The notes: generated by a model from the letters alone, not told the origin. 64,000 nt of DNA from Pseudophaeobacter sp965641885 (GCA_965641885.1 OZ282574.1:496001-560000); one strand, 5' to 3'; positions 49,769 to 59,550 are shown, numbered from the stretch's first letter. Numbers and translations: made by a program.

Positions 49769-52663
49769 ATGCTTAGGAAAAAGACCAACGGGGTTGCGAG
49801 ACGCCCCCAGCGGAGCTCGATCCTCAATAAAGTCACGGAGCATTCCGTTGACCGCCGCACATTTTTGCGCGGCTCCGGTCTGGCCATTGGCGGCCTGGCT
49901 GCCATCAGCGCCACCGGCGGATCCGTCACCCAGGCCAATGCGGCCACGGCTGCGGCTGGTGCGGTTGAGACCATCAAATCCATCTGCACCCACTGTTCGG
50001 TTGGCTGTACCGTTGTTGCCGAAGTGCAAAGCGGCGTCTGGACCGGGCAAGAGCCTGGCTGGGACAGCCCCTTTAACCTGGGCGCGCATTGCGCCAAGGG
50101 GGCTTCGGTACGCGAGCACGCCCATGGCGAGCGCCGCCTGAAATACCCGATGAAAAAAGAGGGTGGAGAGTGGAAGCGCATCAGCTGGGATCAGGCGATC
50201 GACGAGATCGGCGGCGGCATGATGGATATCCGCGAGGAAAGCGGCCCGGACAGTGTTTACTGGCTCGGCTCTGCCAAGCACAACAACGAGCAGGCCTATC
50301 TGTTCCGCAAATTTGCCGCCTATTGGGGCACCAATAACGTCGACCACCAGGCGCGGATTTGTCACTCAACCACCGTTGCGGGCGTTGCAAACACATGGGG
50401 CTACGGCGCCATGACCAACTCCTACAACGACATCCACAACTCGAAATCGATCTTCATCATCGGGGGCAACCCGGCCGAGGCACACCCTGTCTCGCTGTTG
50501 CACCTGCTGAAGGCGAAAGAGCAGAACAACGCGCCGGTGATCGTGTGTGACCCGCGCTTTACCCGTACGGCGGCCCATGCGGATGAATATGTCCGCTTCC
50601 GTCCCGGCACCGATGTGGCGCTGGTCTGGGGTATCCTGTGGCATATCTTTGAGAACGGCTGGGAAGACAAAGAGTTCATCCGCACCCGTGTCTGGGGCAT
50701 GGAGCAGATCCGCGATGAGGTGAAAAGCTGGAACCCTGAAGAAGTTGAACGTGTCACTGGCGCTCCCGGTGAGCAACTGGCGCGGGTCGCCCGCACCCTG
50801 GCCAACAACCGTCCCGGCACCGTGATCTGGTGCATGGGTGGCACGCAACATACCACGGGCAACAACAACACCCGCGCCTATTGCATCCTGCAGCTGGCGC
50901 TCGGCAATATGGGTGCCTCCGGTGGCGGCACCAATATCTTCCGTGGCCACGACAACGTACAGGGCGCCACCGATCTGGGCGTGCTGTCGCATACTTTGCC
51001 TGGCTACTATGGCCTGTCCAAAGGCGCCTGGGCCCATTGGGCGCGGGTCTGGGAAGAAGACCCCGACTGGCTGGCAAATCAGTTCGATATGCTGAAAGGC
51101 GCTGACGGCAAAGACAAGAGCCTGCAGAACCTCAAAGGCATTCCTGTCAGCCGCTGGATTGATGGTATCCTTGAAGACAAAGAGAACATCGATCAGCCCA
51201 ACAATGTACGGGCGATGGTTCTGTGGGGGCATGCGCCCAACTCGCAGACCCGGATGACGGAAATGAAAACCGCAATGGAACAGCTGGATATGCTGGTCGT
51301 GATCGACCCCTATCCGACGGTTTCCGCTGTTTTACATGACCGCACCGATGGCGTCTATCTGCTGCCGGCCTGTACCCAGTTTGAAACCCGTGGCTCTGTC
51401 ACGGCGTCAAACCGGTCCTTCCAGTGGCGTGATCGCGTGGTTGAACCCCTGTTCGAGAGCCTGCCAGATGAAGTCATCATGGCCAAGTTCGCCAACAAGT
51501 TCGGCTGGGGTGATCGTCTGTTCCGCAACATCGAGATGGACGACGCGGAAACACCCAATGTTGAAAGCATCACCCGTGAGTTCAACAAGGGCCTCTGGAC
51601 CATTGGCTATACCGGTCAAAGCCCGGAACGGCTGAAACTGCATATGGCCAACCAGCACACCTTTGACCGCACAACACTGCGCGCGGTGGGTGGTCCTGCT
51701 GATGGCGACTACTACGGTCTGCCATGGCCCTGCTGGGGCACCGCCGAGATGAACCATCCCGGTACGCCGAACCTCTATGATATGTCCAAGCCGGTCTCTG
51801 AGGGTGGTCTCACCTTCCGCGCCCGTTTTGGTGTGGAGCGTGATGGCGACAACCTGCTGGCCGAAGGCGTCTACAGCAAGAATTCGGAAATCCAGGATGG
51901 CTATCCTGAATTCACCATGCAGATGCTGATGGATCTTGGCTGGGATGGCGATCTGACCGACGCAGAACGCGCCTCTATCGAGGCCGTGGCTGGTCCCAAG
52001 ACCAACTGGAAGACCGACCTGTCGGGCGGTATTCAACGGGTGGCGATCAAGCATGAATGCGCACCCTTCGGTAATGCCAAGGCCCGTGCTGTGGTCTGGA
52101 CCTTCCCGGATCCGGTGCCCATTCACCGCGAGCCGCTTTATACCAACCGCCGCGATCTGGTTGAGGACTACCCAACATACGAGGACCGTCAGTCTTACCG
52201 ACTGCCAACCCTCTATGCTTCGATCCAGAAAAACGATGTCTCCAAGGACTATCCGATCATCCTCACCTCCGGGCGACTGGTGGAATATGAGGGCGGCGGC
52301 GACGAGACGCGCTCGAACCCTTGGCTGGCAGAATTGCAGCAGGACATGTTTGTCGAGATCAACACGCGCGACGCCAATAATCTTGGTGTGCGTGATGGCG
52401 AACAGTGCTGGGTCGAAGGCCCCGAGGGCGGCAAGGTCAAGGTTATGGCCATGGTCACCGAACGGGTGGGGGCGGGCGTTGCCTTTATGCCTTTCCACTT
52501 TGGCGGGCATTACCAGGGCGAGGATCTGAGGGATAAATATCCTGAAGGTGCAGCACCTTACGTTCTGGGCGAAAGCGCCAACGTGGCCTTCACCTATGGC
52601 TATGACAGCGTCACGCAAATGCAAGAGAGCAAATGCACTCTTTGCAAAATCACTGCAGCATAA
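49769..52663 (+). CDS. Formate dehydrogenase catalytic subunit (Mo/W-bis-MGD, Cys type)
   Basis: A 964-residue molybdopterin oxidoreductase. Tat leader DRRTFLRG at about 28-35; [4Fe-4S] ligands Cys73, Cys76, Cys80 and Cys108; the active-site stretch HQARICHSTTVAG with Cys198 as metal ligand next to His199, so cysteine replaces selenocysteine. Later segments (FIIGGNPAEAHP, VWCMGGTQH-like, LWGHAPNSQT, ILTSGRLVEYEGGGDETRSNPWLAELQ) bind the cofactor. It oxidises formate to CO2 on the periplasmic side. AGGGAGG precedes ATG 49769; an upstream ATG (49721) would put the leader too far in. It is followed 12 nt later by fdhB. Confidence 0.94.
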   Translation: MLRKKTNGVARRPQRSSILNKVTEHSVDRRTFLRGSGLAIGGLAAISATGGSVTQANAATAAAGAVETIKSICTHCSVGCTVVAEVQSGVWTGQEPGWDSPFNLGAHCAKGASVREHAHGERRLKYPMKKEGGEWKRISWDQAIDEIGGGMMDIREESGPDSVYWLGSAKHNNEQAYLFRKFAAYWGTNNVDHQARICHSTTVAGVANTWGYGAMTNSYNDIHNSKSIFIIGGNPAEAHPVSLLHLLKAKEQNNAPVIVCDPRFTRTAAHADEYVRFRPGTDVALVWGILWHIFENGWEDKEFIRTRVWGMEQIRDEVKSWNPEEVERVTGAPGEQLARVARTLANNRPGTVIWCMGGTQHTTGNNNTRAYCILQLALGNMGASGGGTNIFRGHDNVQGATDLGVLSHTLPGYYGLSKGAWAHWARVWEEDPDWLANQFDMLKGADGKDKSLQNLKGIPVSRWIDGILEDKENIDQPNNVRAMVLWGHAPNSQTRMTEMKTAMEQLDMLVVIDPYPTVSAVLHDRTDGVYLLPACTQFETRGSVTASNRSFQWRDRVVEPLFESLPDEVIMAKFANKFGWGDRLFRNIEMDDAETPNVESITREFNKGLWTIGYTGQSPERLKLHMANQHTFDRTTLRAVGGPADGDYYGLPWPCWGTAEMNHPGTPNLYDMSKPVSEGGLTFRARFGVERDGDNLLAEGVYSKNSEIQDGYPEFTMQMLMDLGWDGDLTDAERASIEAVAGPKTNWKTDLSGGIQRVAIKHECAPFGNAKARAVVWTFPDPVPIHREPLYTNRRDLVEDYPTYEDRQSYRLPTLYASIQKNDVSKDYPIILTSGRLVEYEGGGDETRSNPWLAELQQDMFVEINTRDANNLGVRDGEQCWVEGPEGGKVKVMAMVTERVGAGVAFMPFHFGGHYQGEDLRDKYPEGAAPYVLGESANVAFTYGYDSVTQMQESKCTLCKITAA

Positions 52664-52675
52664 GGAGAGAGAAAC

Positions 52676-53269
52676 ATGGCAAGAGCAAAGTTCCTCTGCG
52701 ACGCCGAACGCTGCATTGAATGCAACGCCTGCGTCACAGCTTGTAAGAACGAGCACGAAGTCCCTTGGGGCATCAATCGTCGCCGGGTTGTCACCATCAA
52801 TGATGGCAAACCTGGTGAGCGGTCGATCTCGGTCGCCTGTATGCATTGTTCCGATGCACCCTGCATGGCCGTCTGTCCGGTGGATTGCTTCTATCAGACC
52901 GACGACGGTGTGGTGCTGCACTCCAAAGACCTCTGCATTGGCTGTGGCTATTGCTTTTACGCGTGCCCCTTTGGTGCGCCGCAATATCCGCAGGCGGGCA
53001 GCTTTGGCAGCCGTGGCAAGATGGACAAATGCACCTTCTGCGCCGGTGGCCCTGAGGAGAACCACTCCAATGCGGAGTTCTCCAAATATGGCCGCAACCG
53101 GATCGCTGAAGGCAAGCTGCCGATCTGTGCCGAGATGTGCTCCACCAAGGCGCTTTTGGCGGGCGATGGAGACATGGTCTCTAACGTCTACCGCGAGCGC
53201 GTGGTGGCACGGGGCTTTGGCTCCGGCGCCTGGGGCTGGGGCACAGCCTATGAGCAAAAGGGCGGCTAA
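52676..53269 (+). CDS. Formate dehydrogenase iron-sulfur (beta) subunit
   Basis: A 197-residue protein with four [4Fe-4S] cluster motifs: CIECNACVTACKNEH (about 13-26), CMHCSDAPCMAVCP, CIGCGYCFYACPFG and CTFCAGGP...CAEMC. It transfers electrons from the catalytic subunit to the membrane cytochrome. It has no own signal; it is expected to be exported with FdhA by the Tat system. AAGGAGAG precedes the ATG. Confidence 0.94.
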   Translation: MARAKFLCDAERCIECNACVTACKNEHEVPWGINRRRVVTINDGKPGERSISVACMHCSDAPCMAVCPVDCFYQTDDGVVLHSKDLCIGCGYCFYACPFGAPQYPQAGSFGSRGKMDKCTFCAGGPEENHSNAEFSKYGRNRIAEGKLPICAEMCSTKALLAGDGDMVSNVYRERVVARGFGSGAWGWGTAYEQKGG

Positions 53270-53371
53270 ACGCCTCTCTTTTCGGTTCAAATGAAACGGG
53301 GATGGCCTGCGATACGTGGGCCGTCTCCGAACTGGTATCTCAAATTCCCGACCTGCAAAGGAGTGTAGCCC

Positions 53372-54616
53372 ATGCTGCGCCTGGCATTTGTCTTTTTCGT
53401 GCAGCTGATGCTGTGTTTCTCTTTGGTGCCTGGCTTGGCTATTGCACAGCAGGCCGTTGCACAGGATGCCGCTGCGGGCGCGCAGATCGACCGTAGTTCT
53501 ACGGGCGGGGCGCAAAACCTGAACGATATTCTGGCACGTCAACGCGGCCAGAAACTGGATGATAGTTTTCGCAGCGATAACACAGGCAACCCGGATGCGG
53601 CCGCGGCCATGACGCAACAATTGGGGACGCTGGGGGGGGCCTCAGATCCCGAGCTCTGGCGCCAGTTGCGCTATGGCACGGCCGAGGTGAAGGTCTCTGC
53701 GGGCGGCGATGTTGCCAAGGTCCTGGTGCAGGATGGTGGTATGCGCTGGCAGGCTTTTCGCGACGGTCCGCTGCGCCAGTATGGCGCCTGGCTGTTGCTG
53801 GGCACGATAGCTGCATTGCTGGTGTTCTTTTTGTTGCGCGGGCGGATCAAGATTGATGGCGAGAAAACCGGCCGCACCGTGACACGGTTCAAAGCGGTTG
53901 AGCGGTTTGGCCACTGGCTGATGGCAGGTTCGTTCATTGTGCTGGGGGTGACGGGGATCCTGTCGCTGTTTGGCAGGGTGGTCATCGCGCCTTATCTCGG
54001 ACGCGCGCCAAACGCAGCGCTGCTGGATGTGGGCAAATGGCTGCACAACGTGGTCGCCTGGGGCTTTATGGTTGGGCTGGCGATGATCATCGTCATGTGG
54101 GTGGCCCACAATATCCCCAATCGCACCGATCTGGTTTGGCTGCGCCAGTTTGGCGGCATTATTGGCTCGGCGCACCCGCCGGCCAAGAAATTCAACGCCG
54201 GCCAAAAGCTGATCTTCTGGTCGGTTGTGCTGTTTGGCATCTCAATTTCGGTCTCTGGCGTGTCGCTGTTGTTCCCGTATGAGCTGCCGCTGTTTGCCAA
54301 AACCTTTGCGGCGCTGAATGGGCTGGGTCTGCCAGAGCTGTTTGGCTTTGGTGCGCTTCCGGTCGAGCTGGCACCACAAGAAGAAATGCAGCTGGCCCAG
54401 GCCTGGCACGCGGTGCTTGGCTTTGTGCTGATGGCGATCATCATTGCCCATATCTACATTGGCTCTGTTGGCATGGAAGGCGCCTATGATGCGATGGGCT
54501 CAGGTGAAGTGGATGAGGCCTGGGCGCATCAGCACCACTCAATCTGGCTGGAAGAGGTTCAGCAAAAGCAAGCGGATGCATCAGTCGCCGGTAAGGCGTC
54601 TACGCCGGCGGAATGA
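53372..54616 (+). CDS. Formate dehydrogenase cytochrome b (gamma) subunit
   Basis: A 414-residue membrane protein. N-terminal signal (1-25, cleavage after AIA), a periplasmic stretch of about 110 residues, then a first helix near 138-155 and the four-helix diheme core starting VERFGHWLMAGSFIVLGVTGIL, followed by DVGKWLHNVVAWGFMVGLAMIIVMWVAH and AWHAVLGFVLMAIIIAHIYIGSVGMEGAYDAM, with histidines for haem b. It passes electrons to the quinone pool. AAAGGAG precedes the ATG. It ends the fdh operon. Confidence 0.93.
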   Translation: MLRLAFVFFVQLMLCFSLVPGLAIAQQAVAQDAAAGAQIDRSSTGGAQNLNDILARQRGQKLDDSFRSDNTGNPDAAAAMTQQLGTLGGASDPELWRQLRYGTAEVKVSAGGDVAKVLVQDGGMRWQAFRDGPLRQYGAWLLLGTIAALLVFFLLRGRIKIDGEKTGRTVTRFKAVERFGHWLMAGSFIVLGVTGILSLFGRVVIAPYLGRAPNAALLDVGKWLHNVVAWGFMVGLAMIIVMWVAHNIPNRTDLVWLRQFGGIIGSAHPPAKKFNAGQKLIFWSVVLFGISISVSGVSLLFPYELPLFAKTFAALNGLGLPELFGFGALPVELAPQEEMQLAQAWHAVLGFVLMAIIIAHIYIGSVGMEGAYDAMGSGEVDEAWAHQHHSIWLEEVQQKQADASVAGKASTPAE

Positions 54617-54718
54617 GGCCAGGGTTCTGAAACAGATGGCGCTGCAGGCGAAGGCCCTGATAGTCTTTGGATCATGGTAGCGTTGTCCCCCTTGGGGCGA
54701 GGCTGCCGAGAGAGAGTA

Positions 54719-56095
54719 ATGAGGGGCAGGGCAGTGACTGAACTTTCGCGGGCCACAAGCGCAGAGGACGAATATGGCGAGAGCCTCGCCGGGGCCTCAA
54801 TCCTGGTGATTGATGACGAACCTGGCATGCGAAATTTTCTGAGCAAAATTCTTGCGCCACGTTGCAAACGGGTGGAGCAGGCGGCCTCGGCCACCGAGGC
54901 CTCGGCCATACTGGATCAGTCGCATTTCGACCTGATTATTCTGGACAATATCATGCCGGGCAAAACAGGGTTGCAATGGGTGCAGGAGCAGCACGGCGTC
55001 GGGCTGTTTGCCGACACGATCCTGATCACGGCCTATGCGGATCTTGAGACGGCCATCCTTGCGCTGCGCACCGGAGTGGCGGATTTTGTGCTGAAACCCT
55101 TTCGGGCCAATCAGATCCTCAACTCGGTGGCGCGGGCACTGGACCGGAAATATTTGCGCCGTGAAAACTACCTGTTAAAACATGAGCTCTCTGCCGAAGG
55201 CAGTGCCGCGCGGGGCCGTTTGCTGGGGAAATCCCCGGCGATCTGTCAGGCGCGCGAGATGCTGAAACGACTGGCGCCACTGCCGACGCCGGTGTTGTTC
55301 ACCGGCGCCAGCGGCACGGGCAAAGAGATCGCGGCACGCACCCTTCATTCGCTGTCAGAGCGGGCGGCGCAGCCGTTTGTCGCCGTGAACTGTGCGGCGA
55401 TTGCGCCCGACCGGATTGCCTATGAGCTGTTTGGCCAGATTGATGAGCAGAACCGCCGCAAGGATGGGCTGTTTTTGCATGCAGATGGCGGCACGTTGTT
55501 TCTGGATGAGGTGGCGCAAATGCCCGATCAGGTGCAGGCGGCGCTTTTGCGGGTGCTCGAGGATCAGCGGGTGCGCCCCGTTGGCGCCGAGCGCGACATT
55601 CCATTGAACCTGCGGTTTTTGTTTGCCACCAATGCTGATCTGGAACGCGCGGTTGCCGAAGGACGCTTCCGGGCTGACCTGTACCACCGGATCAATGTGG
55701 TGGAGATTAAGATGCCTCCGCTGCGAGAGCGCATTGAAGATATTGTTGAGCTCGCCGCCCTGTTTATGGAACAGTTTGCCAGCAGTCTGGGCATGGCAGC
55801 GCTTGAGCTGAACGAAGAGACGCTGCTGAAATTTTCGCGCTATGACTGGCCGGGAAATGTGCGCGAGCTGCGAAACCTGATTGAGCGTTCGGTTATTCTG
55901 GGGGAATTCCCCGAGGAGTTTGCCGGCAAAGGCGTGATTACCGGGGTGGCTGCCGTGGAATCGCTCGATCTGGTGACACAGCGCCATATCATGCACATGC
56001 TGGATGCCTGCGAGGGCAACCGGGCAGAGGCCGCGCGCCGTCTGGGTGTCTCACGCAAGACGATTGACCGGAAATGTGCCAGCTGGGAGCTCTAG
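54719..56095 (+). CDS. NtrC-type response regulator lacking the GAFTGA loop
   Basis: A 458-residue protein: receiver domain 26-140 (Asp32-Asp33, phospho-acceptor Asp76, Lys126), AAA+ domain from about 168 with Walker A GASGTGKE (196-203) and Walker B GGTLFLDE (257-264), RFRADLYHRINV arginine finger region, and a C-terminal Fis-type helix-turn-helix (EGNRAEAARRLGVSRKTIDRK). After ELFG (236-239) the sequence is QIDEQNRRKDG, so the sigma-54-contacting GAFTGA loop is missing, as in HupR and Rhodobacter NtrC. It therefore probably acts without sigma-54. ATG 54719 is preferred over 54674. The partner kinase gene is convergent. Confidence 0.9.
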   Translation: MRGRAVTELSRATSAEDEYGESLAGASILVIDDEPGMRNFLSKILAPRCKRVEQAASATEASAILDQSHFDLIILDNIMPGKTGLQWVQEQHGVGLFADTILITAYADLETAILALRTGVADFVLKPFRANQILNSVARALDRKYLRRENYLLKHELSAEGSAARGRLLGKSPAICQAREMLKRLAPLPTPVLFTGASGTGKEIAARTLHSLSERAAQPFVAVNCAAIAPDRIAYELFGQIDEQNRRKDGLFLHADGGTLFLDEVAQMPDQVQAALLRVLEDQRVRPVGAERDIPLNLRFLFATNADLERAVAEGRFRADLYHRINVVEIKMPPLRERIEDIVELAALFMEQFASSLGMAALELNEETLLKFSRYDWPGNVRELRNLIERSVILGEFPEEFAGKGVITGVAAVESLDLVTQRHIMHMLDACEGNRAEAARRLGVSRKTIDRKCASWEL

Positions 56096-56121
56096 GCATT
56101 TTGTCCTGATGGCGTTGGCGG

Positions 56122-56236
56122 CAAAGGGGGCTCTCCCGCGCCCAGCCAAAGTTCTGACCGCCTTCTGGCAAAGCCAGAATTCTGACCCAGAACGTTAGCA
56201 ATGGCCTTGGGCCCGGCGCCGTGCTTTGCACGGCGT
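56122..56236 (+). repeat. Dispersed palindromic repeat, copy 4 (plus orientation)
   Basis: It starts CAAAGGGGGCTCTCCCGC, has a middle CTGGC-AAA-GCCAG hairpin and ends TTGGGCCCGGCGCCGTGC with a GCCGTGC-TTT-GCACGGC hairpin. It fills most of the 219-nt gap between the convergent regulator and kinase genes. Confidence 0.65.
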
Positions 56237-56314
56237 GGACGCGGTTGCAGTCGTATTATTATGCAGGCTCTGGCCTCTGGCCTGTTTGGGGTTTGAGCCG
56301 GAAGCCCGTCCGGA

Positions 56315-58291
56315 TCAGGCTGGGGGAGTAGGATCATGGCCGCCATTATATCCCCCGGCTGGCGGCAGCCAGATAGAGAAAGCAGCGCCGCCGCCTGCCA
56401 GATTGCGCACAGAAATAATCCCGCCAGCGCGCTGCACAAGGGTCTGGCTGATGGAGAGCCCAAGACCGGTGCCTTCGCCCAGTTTGGTTGTGTAAAACGG
56501 ATTGAACACCGAGGCGATCTGATCCTCAACGATACCACAGCCGTTGTCTGCGACCGTCAGTAGAGCGCCCAGCTGCCCGTTGCGCGCGGCGGCTTCCAGC
56601 GACAGCGTTAACTGCCCGGCGCCCTCCATCGCCTGGGCGGCATTGAGGATGAGGTTGATCACCACCTGTTGCAGCTCACCGGGGTCGATCCTGACTGGCG
56701 GCACCGGTGGCTCTCCCTGATCAAAGTGTTTTTCAACCCGGATGGCCTGACGTGAGATGACATGATCAACCAGCACCAGGCAGTCGCTGACCAGCGGCGC
56801 CAGATCCAGGCTTTCCTCAAAAGTGCCAAATTCGGAAGGACGGGCGAACTGCAACAGTTTACCAACGATGGCGCCGATGCGCATGACCTGATTGTCGATG
56901 AGATCCAGCTCGGTTTGAACCTCATCAGCATCGGATCCCAGGGTCATGCGGATGACGTCAACATTGCCCTGTATCACTGCCACGGGGTTGTTGATCTCAT
57001 GGGCAACCCCGGCGGTGATTTCGCCAATGGAGGCGAGCTTTTCGCTCATCACCAACTGTTTGAAGGTCTCTTCCAGCTTTTGGTTGGCAGCGCGCAGCTC
57101 GATCGTGCGCCGGTCAACTCTTTGGTTCAACTCTCCCGCCCAGTCGCGCAGCCTCCGGTCTCGTTCCTGGATCTGGTCCAGCAGACTGTCGAGATGCCCT
57201 GCCACCTGTCCGATTTCATCCTGCCGCCCAACGGTGCCATTGCGGGCCGTGAGGTCGCCATGTTCGACCCGTTGCATGGTCTGGCTCATCCGCTCCAGTG
57301 GCGAAAATATCCCCTTGGCAAGCCATAAAAACAGCGGTGCAGACAGCGCCATCACAAAGATGAACACAGCGACAATGGTCCAGTAGGCCTCTCCTTTGGC
57401 GGCCGAATAAGGCGCTTCCAGAAAACCGACATAGAGCATGCCGACCCGGGCCCCAAAACTGTCGGTAAGGGGCAGATAGCCCGAGATGTACCAGTCGTTC
57501 ACCACAAAGGCACGATCGAGCCAGGTGAGGCCTTCGCCCAGAACCTTGTTGCGCACCACGGCTGAAACACGGGTGCCCAGAGCCCGGACATCCTCAAAAA
57601 GGCGCACATTGGTCGACACGCGGGTATCGTCAAGAAACAGCGTCGCGGTGCCCTGACGGTTCTGTGCGGCAGGGCCGCCCAGATAAACCAACGCGTTGAG
57701 GGTATCAATGAAGTCCAGATTGCGGTTCAGCAGGCGCCCGCCCCGCAAGACACCGTGGTGCCCAAGGGCCACCACCGGCGCCGCCGTATGCAGCATCATA
57801 CCGCGGTCCTCAACCTGACGAGAGGTCGGAGCGGCGGCCTCGGTCTCGATCAGGGGGATACGGGCCTGACCGGCCAGATGCGGGGCGGCCTGGGCGAGAT
57901 CCTGGGCGGTGAATATGTCGATTTGAGAGGCGTGTTGTCCGTTTGTTGCGGACTGAATGACCGGCCATTTTCCCAGTGGCGCCGTGAGGTCGGGCAGGGT
58001 GAGATATTGCAGGAAATCAAGCTGCAGCTCTGTGCGCAGGGCTTCGAGATGGGCCTCAACCTCGTCGGGACCTGCGGTCAGCGCCCGTTGAAAACGGGTC
58101 GAATCTGCAATGCTGCGCAGGCTTTCGGCACTGCCGGTCTGCAGGTGGCCAAGGTACTGTTCTGCGATGCGCAGATCGCTTTCGACTTTGGCAATCAGCA
58201 CGGCGTCATAGTCAGCGTTCCAGCGGGCCATAGCCAAAACCAGCAACAGTGGCATCAGCACTGCCAGCGGCAAAAGCGCTAGCAAAAGCAA
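56315..58291 (-). CDS. Sensor histidine kinase with periplasmic sensing domain
   Basis: A protein of about 658 residues. N-terminal membrane helix (LLLLALLPLAVLMPLLLVLAMARW), periplasmic region of about 300 residues of Cache type, second helix around VAVFIFVMALSAPLFLWLA, HAMP, coiled coil, then H-box MSEKLASIGEITAGVAHEINNPVAVIQGNVDVI, N-box NLILNAAQAM and G-boxes ADNGCGI, GTGLGLSISQTL. It would phosphorylate the convergent GAFTGA-less regulator. TTG 58291 is used; in frame, CTG 58312 has a much better ribosome binding site (GGAGAGAGG) and would give a MKSVRLRL start. Confidence 0.92.
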   Translation of the reverse strand: MLLLALLPLAVLMPLLLVLAMARWNADYDAVLIAKVESDLRIAEQYLGHLQTGSAESLRSIADSTRFQRALTAGPDEVEAHLEALRTELQLDFLQYLTLPDLTAPLGKWPVIQSATNGQHASQIDIFTAQDLAQAAPHLAGQARIPLIETEAAAPTSRQVEDRGMMLHTAAPVVALGHHGVLRGGRLLNRNLDFIDTLNALVYLGGPAAQNRQGTATLFLDDTRVSTNVRLFEDVRALGTRVSAVVRNKVLGEGLTWLDRAFVVNDWYISGYLPLTDSFGARVGMLYVGFLEAPYSAAKGEAYWTIVAVFIFVMALSAPLFLWLAKGIFSPLERMSQTMQRVEHGDLTARNGTVGRQDEIGQVAGHLDSLLDQIQERDRRLRDWAGELNQRVDRRTIELRAANQKLEETFKQLVMSEKLASIGEITAGVAHEINNPVAVIQGNVDVIRMTLGSDADEVQTELDLIDNQVMRIGAIVGKLLQFARPSEFGTFEESLDLAPLVSDCLVLVDHVISRQAIRVEKHFDQGEPPVPPVRIDPGELQQVVINLILNAAQAMEGAGQLTLSLEAAARNGQLGALLTVADNGCGIVEDQIASVFNPFYTTKLGEGTGLGLSISQTLVQRAGGIISVRNLAGGGAAFSIWLPPAGGYNGGHDPTPPA

Positions 58292-58312
58292 TCTGAGGCG
58301 AACGGATTTCAG

Positions 58313-58507
58313 GCGCCTCTCTCCTTTGGCATGGGCCGCGCAGGGCCCTGGCTTCTATTATTGAGGAGAGAGTGCCATCTTCCCCCGCTGGCATGCAAGG
58401 GGAAGACGGGCAAAGGTTTTTCCGGTCCCCGGTTTCGGGGAGCCGATTGGCCAAATAGGTTTTTGCGCCCCTAAAATGCGAGCCGCCTTCTTAGCGGCCT
58501 GGGTGGC
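58313..58507. other. Intergenic region, gapA 3' end to kinase 5' end, with hairpins
   Basis: CTTCCCC (58379-58385) pairs with GGGGAAG (58399-58405), and a GCCGC-CTTCTTA-GCGGC hairpin lies near 58483-58498, just after gapA on the minus strand. The latter is followed by a short TTTT run in that direction and may terminate gapA. No gene is seen. Confidence 0.5.
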
Positions 58508-59509
58508 CTAGATCAGGCTGCCCATGTGGCGTGCGGTGTCCAGCATCCGGTTGGAGAAGCCCCATTCATTGTCATACCAGCTGACCACCCGGACCAGCCC
58601 GCCTTCGGTGACCGAGGTCTGACTGGGCGCAAAACACGAAGAATGCGGATCATGGTTGAAATCTACCGATACCATCGGATCTTCTTCGTAGGACAAAACA
58701 CCCTTCATTGGCCCCTCGGCGGCGGCTTTGACGGCGGCATTGAGGCTCTCAACGGTCACAGGTTTTTCTGGCACAAAGCTGAGATCCACCATCGAGACAT
58801 TTGGCGTGGGCACCCGGATGGCCGAGCCTTCGAGGCGGCCTTTGAGCTGTGGCAGCACCTCGGCTATGGCGCGGGCGGCCCCGGTGGAGGTTGGCACCAT
58901 CGAAAGCGCCGCCGCGCGGCCGCGATACAGATCGCTGTGCGGGCTATCCTGGGTTGGCTGGTCGCCAGTATAGGCGTGGATGGTGGTCATGTAGCCGGTC
59001 TTGATGCCAAAGCTGCGATCCAGCACCTGCGCCAGCGGCGCGAGGCAGTTGGTGGTGCAGGAGGCATTGGAGACAATCAGATCTTCAGAGGTGAGCTCTG
59101 TGTGGTTGACGCCGTACACCACGGTGCGATCCATCTCCTTGCCGGGCGCCGACAGCAGAACCCGTCTGGAACCATTGAGCAAATGCGCCGCCGCCGCCGC
59201 GCGGCTGGTAAAATGCCCGGTGCATTCAAAGGCGATGTCCACATCCGTCCAGGGCAGCTCTTTTGGGTCGCGTATCGCCGTGAGGCGAATGGTTTGACCG
59301 CCAACCGTCAGGCTGTCCTCGTTCAGCGTCACCGGGCTTTTCAGGCGGCCATGTACGGAATCGTATTTCAGCAAATGTGCCAGGGTCGCGGGTGGCGCCA
59401 GATCGTTGATGGCCACGACGTCGATGTCCTGTTCGCCAGTTTCCAGAAGGGCGCGCAACACACCGCGGCCGATGCGGCCAAATCCATTGATGGCGATTTT
59501 CAGGGTCAT
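58508..59509 (-). CDS. gap: Type I glyceraldehyde-3-phosphate dehydrogenase
   Basis: A 333-residue enzyme: NAD-binding INGFGRIGRGVLRAL, catalytic NASCTTNCLAPLAQVLD (nucleophile Cys about 152), HAYTGDQPTQDSPHSDLYRGRAAALSMVPTSTGAARA and WYDNEWGFSNRMLD. It oxidises glyceraldehyde 3-phosphate with phosphate and NAD. It stands alone, divergent from a LacI-family regulator with operator-like sequences between them. Confidence 0.96.
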   Translation of the reverse strand: MTLKIAINGFGRIGRGVLRALLETGEQDIDVVAINDLAPPATLAHLLKYDSVHGRLKSPVTLNEDSLTVGGQTIRLTAIRDPKELPWTDVDIAFECTGHFTSRAAAAAHLLNGSRRVLLSAPGKEMDRTVVYGVNHTELTSEDLIVSNASCTTNCLAPLAQVLDRSFGIKTGYMTTIHAYTGDQPTQDSPHSDLYRGRAAALSMVPTSTGAARAIAEVLPQLKGRLEGSAIRVPTPNVSMVDLSFVPEKPVTVESLNAAVKAAAEGPMKGVLSYEEDPMVSVDFNHDPHSSCFAPSQTSVTEGGLVRVVSWYDNEWGFSNRMLDTARHMGSLI

Positions 59510-59550
59510 GGGGGTACTCCATTTTGCAGCCCGGCGGGCATGAGCTGTGC

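Noticed and set aside
50341..50380. Selenocysteine site in formate dehydrogenase
   Set aside because: The active-site codon at residue 198 is TGT (Cys), not TGA, so no selenocysteine insertion is needed.
51407..53620. 737-codon minus-strand open frame opposite fdhA and fdhB
   Set aside because: Antisense shadow of clear formate dehydrogenase genes, with no coherent domain.
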